64,000 nucleotides of DNA from NCBI GenBank assembly GCA_029258725.1, contig JAPDKE010000018.1, positions 1-64,000 of the forward strand, read 5' to 3'. Of the stretch, positions 62,047 to 64,000 are shown piece by piece (within the stretch, counting starts at the first letter, position 1; each line of letters starts with the position of its first letter). The position numbers and the translations under genes were made by a program. The DNA comes from a bacterium. Lineage in GTDB: Bacteria; Hydrothermota; UBA3072; JAPDKE01. Below the pieces are notes generated by a model. That model had not been told where the DNA came from. It was given only the letters and a program-made list of their open reading frames with translations, and ran no database searches.

Positions 62047-62777
62047 TGCTTGAACTCTGTAATCTTGGAAAGAGATACGGTGCAGTATGGGCAGTGAGAA
62101 ATCTCAACCTTAAATTGAAAAAAGGGGAGGTATTTTCCTTCCTTGGACCAAATGGTGCGGGTAAGACCACCACCCTGAAAATGGTCGCAGGTGTTCTTTT
62201 TCCAACAGAGGGCAAAATCCTGATAGATGGAATAGATGTTAATGAGGAACCGGAGAAGGCAAAAAAACTGACAGGATACATTCCTGATGTTCCATTTCTC
62301 TATCCACAGCTTACCGGAAGGGAATTCCTGCATCTTGTTGGAAGGATATACGGGATGACAAAAAAAAAGATAGAAAACAGCATAGAATACTGGAAGGAGA
62401 GGCTTGAAATAGGTGAGTGGATAGACCTTCCCTCCTCCGAATACTCTCATGGAATGAGGCAGAAGATAGTTTTTACCCAGGCACTCATGCATGAGCCTCT
62501 TCTCTTGATCATAGACGAACCAATGGTCGGGCTTGACCCGAAAAGTGCAAGGATAGTAAAAAACATATTCAGAGAACTTGCATCAAAGGGTAAGACTGTT
62601 TTTCTCTCCACCCATACCCTTTCCGTTGCAGAGGAGGTTTCTGACAGAATAGGTATAATTGAAAAGGGAAGGCTTGTTGCTGCCGGGACCCTTGATGAAT
62701 TGAGGGAGAGATATAAAAGAGAGGGAAAAAATCTTGAGGAGATATACTTAGAAATAACAGAAAGGAGTGAGGGATGA
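62043..62777 (+). CDS. ABC transporter ATPase (COG1131 type)
   Basis: 244 aa; start GTG at 62043 or ATG at 62046. Walker A G-P-N-G-A-G-K-T-T-T; variant signature Y-S-H-G-M-R-Q-K; Walker B L-L-L-I-I-D-E-P; H-loop S-T-H-T-L. No permease gene adjoins. The orphan permease at 7.9-9.6 kb is of the kind that pairs with such ATPases. Confidence 0.93.
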   Translation: MMLELCNLGKRYGAVWAVRNLNLKLKKGEVFSFLGPNGAGKTTTLKMVAGVLFPTEGKILIDGIDVNEEPEKAKKLTGYIPDVPFLYPQLTGREFLHLVGRIYGMTKKKIENSIEYWKERLEIGEWIDLPSSEYSHGMRQKIVFTQALMHEPLLLIIDEPMVGLDPKSARIVKNIFRELASKGKTVFLSTHTLSVAEEVSDRIGIIEKGRLVAAGTLDELRERYKREGKNLEEIYLEITERSEG

Positions 62778-63397
62778 TAAGGATAGGGATTCTTGTCTCT
62801 GGAAGGGGCTCAAACATGGAGGCTATAATTGATGCATGTAAGGAAGGAAGGATAGATGGTGAGGTTGTTGTGGTTCTTTCTGACCGCCCCGATGCCCCTG
62901 CACTTGAAAAAGCAAAAAGAAAAGGAATCCCTGCAATGTATGTCCCTCCAGGAAAGAAAAGATATTCACTTGTCGGTGAGGCTGAGGAAGAATACATAAG
63001 GATACTCAGGGAGTACAGGGTTGACCTTGTGTGTCTTGCGGGATTCATGAGGATAATAAAAAGGCGCTTCCTTTCGGAGTTTGAGGGGAGGATAATGAAC
63101 ATTCATCCTTCCCTTCTTCCATCATTTCCCGGGCTTGAGGCACAGCGCCAGGCATGGGAGTATGGGGTGAGATTCTCGGGCTGTACCGTTCACTTCGTTG
63201 ATGAGACAGTGGATGGAGGACCAATAATCCTCCAGGCAGTTGTTCCTGTATTTGATGATGATACACCTGAGAGCCTTGCGGAGAGGATTTTAAAGGAGGA
63301 ACACAGAATATACCCTGAGGCCATTCAGTTGTTTGCAGAGGGAAGGTTGAGGATAGAGGGAAGGAAGGTGAAAATACTTCCAGGAGGTGAGGGATGA
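62774..63397 (+). CDS. purN: phosphoribosylglycinamide formyltransferase
   Basis: 207 aa. N-terminal V-S-G-R-G-S-N-M; formyl-transfer core with C-L-A-G-F-M-R-I, N-I-H-P-S-L-L-P-S-F-P-G and G-C-T-V-H-F-V-D-E-T-V-D-G-G-P-I (catalytic Asn, His, Asp kept). Third step of purine synthesis, using 10-formyl-THF. 4-nt overlaps on both sides. Confidence 0.96.
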   Translation: MIRIGILVSGRGSNMEAIIDACKEGRIDGEVVVVLSDRPDAPALEKAKRKGIPAMYVPPGKKRYSLVGEAEEEYIRILREYRVDLVCLAGFMRIIKRRFLSEFEGRIMNIHPSLLPSFPGLEAQRQAWEYGVRFSGCTVHFVDETVDGGPIILQAVVPVFDDDTPESLAERILKEEHRIYPEAIQLFAEGRLRIEGRKVKILPGGEG

Positions 63398-64000
63398 AGG
63401 TGAAGATTGGGATAGCAGGTGCGGGTGCAATTGCCCAGGTTGCACACATCCCTGCGGTTCTCTCATGTGAGGAGGCAGAGATTTACGCACTCTGCGATGT
63501 TGATGAGGCAAGGCTGTATAAGCTGCAGGAGAAGTATAAGGTTAAAATATACACGGACTTTGAGGATATGGTGAAGGACGAAGAACTTGATGCGGTTATT
63601 ATTGCAACCCCGAATTATCTTCACTATCCCATGTGCATAGCAGCCCTTGAATACGGAAAATATGTTCTCTGTGAGAAACCCCTCGGGATAAATACAGAGG
63701 AGGTTGAAAGACTTGTTGAGTTTTCAAAAAAGCACGGAGACAAACTTGTTCCATGTTTCAACAACCGCCTTAGACCCGATGTAATAACCCTGAGAAAGTA
63801 TGTGAAGGGAGGGGAGATAGGAAGGGTTTACTATGCAAAAACCGGATGGCTGAGGAAGATAGGACCCGAGACACCATCCTGGAGGCAGAGGAAAAGTGAG
63901 GCAGGTGGAGGGGTGCTTTTAAATCTGGGAATCCATCTCCTGGACCATACCCTATGGATACTTGAGAAAAAGCCGGTGAGTGTATGCGCCTCCCTGCATC
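63394..64000 (+). CDS. Gfo/Idh/MocA family oxidoreductase (partial)
   Basis: Begins at an ATG with GGAGGTGAGGG and runs open to the window edge (about 202 residues). N-terminal NAD(P) fold I-A-G-A-G-A-I-A-Q; conserved C-E-K-P-L motif; later G-G-G-V-L-L-N-L-G-I-H-L-L-D. The family oxidises or reduces sugars, inositols and related compounds. The 3' part is missing, so no substrate call. Confidence 0.9.
   Translation, partial: MKVKIGIAGAGAIAQVAHIPAVLSCEEAEIYALCDVDEARLYKLQEKYKVKIYTDFEDMVKDEELDAVIIATPNYLHYPMCIAALEYGKYVLCEKPLGINTEEVERLVEFSKKHGDKLVPCFNNRLRPDVITLRKYVKGGEIGRVYYAKTGWLRKIGPETPSWRQRKSEAGGGVLLNLGIHLLDHTLWILEKKPVSVCASLH

Noticed and set aside
1-64000. CRISPR arrays, insertion sequences, integrases, rRNA genes, replication origin
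   Set aside because: I looked for direct-repeat arrays, transposase or integrase motifs, rRNA sequence and DnaA-box clusters and saw none.

Overview
The window is a densely packed bacterial chromosome segment. The organism looks like an uncultivated, probably thermophilic diderm. Evidence for two membranes: ExbB/ExbD/TonB, several lipoproteins, an outer-membrane beta-barrel, and secreted proteins ending in a gingipain/Por-type C-terminal domain (D-V-x-G-R-K ... L-P-x-G-V-Y-F). Arginine is written mostly as AGA/AGG, and a tRNA-Arg(CCU) is present. Genes overlap by 4-30 bases almost everywhere. The style is closest to candidate phyla of the WOR-3/Hydrothermae kind; this is inference from gene style, not a database result.

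Layout. 0-6.8 kb (+): end of a nitroreductase, a tRNA-Arg, then a run with a TPR membrane protein, M24-like protein, rhomboid-TPR, ispG, a lipoamide-dehydrogenase-like protein and an Fe-S protein. 6.8-12.0 kb (-): multi-TM GAF/MCP receptor, nrdR, ABC permease, DNA glycosylase, NTPase. 12.1-18.2 kb (+): exbB-exbD-tonB-scpA-recJ-ogt-rodA-comF. 18.2-26.2 kb (+): LVIVD propeller protein, class V aminotransferase, PLD lipoprotein, purB, a 44-aa membrane protein, GH18-SH3 protein, rhomboid. 26.2-34.7 kb (-): SLC13 transporter, Zn-ribbon, HAMP protein, ilvE, rsmI, an inositol-phospholipid pair (ino1 and a CDP-alcohol phosphatidyltransferase), tmk, ctpA. 43.2-53.2 kb (-): cmk-plsC-ispH-rpsA, a C25 protease, pyrG, ecfT. 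53.3-64 kb (+): secreted Ig-like protein, nfu, recA, two transglutaminase-like paralogues, epimerase, ABC ATPase, purN, Gfo/Idh oxidoreductase.

The standout is an AT-rich insert at about 35.0-43.2 kb (-): a complete class III lanthipeptide locus under apparent sigma-54 control. It has a 34-aa precursor too short for normal gene callers (41256-41360), with a VLALQ leader motif and an exact S-x2-S-x2-C labionin-type core. Downstream are a LanKC synthetase, a half-size ABC exporter and a DUF5916-type outer-membrane barrel. In front of the precursor lies a textbook -24/-12 promoter. Three copies of a TTGACAAC-AAG-GTTGTCAA site lie further upstream, just after the gene of a PAS-AAA+-HTH sigma-54 activator. 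A strong hairpin separates precursor and synthetase. The read-out is a signal-triggered operon that makes, matures and may export a ribosomal peptide across two membranes.

A second genome-wide signal is promoter geometry. At least five transcription units have a sigma-70 -10 box exactly 6 nt before an ATG/GTG, which predicts leaderless mRNAs.
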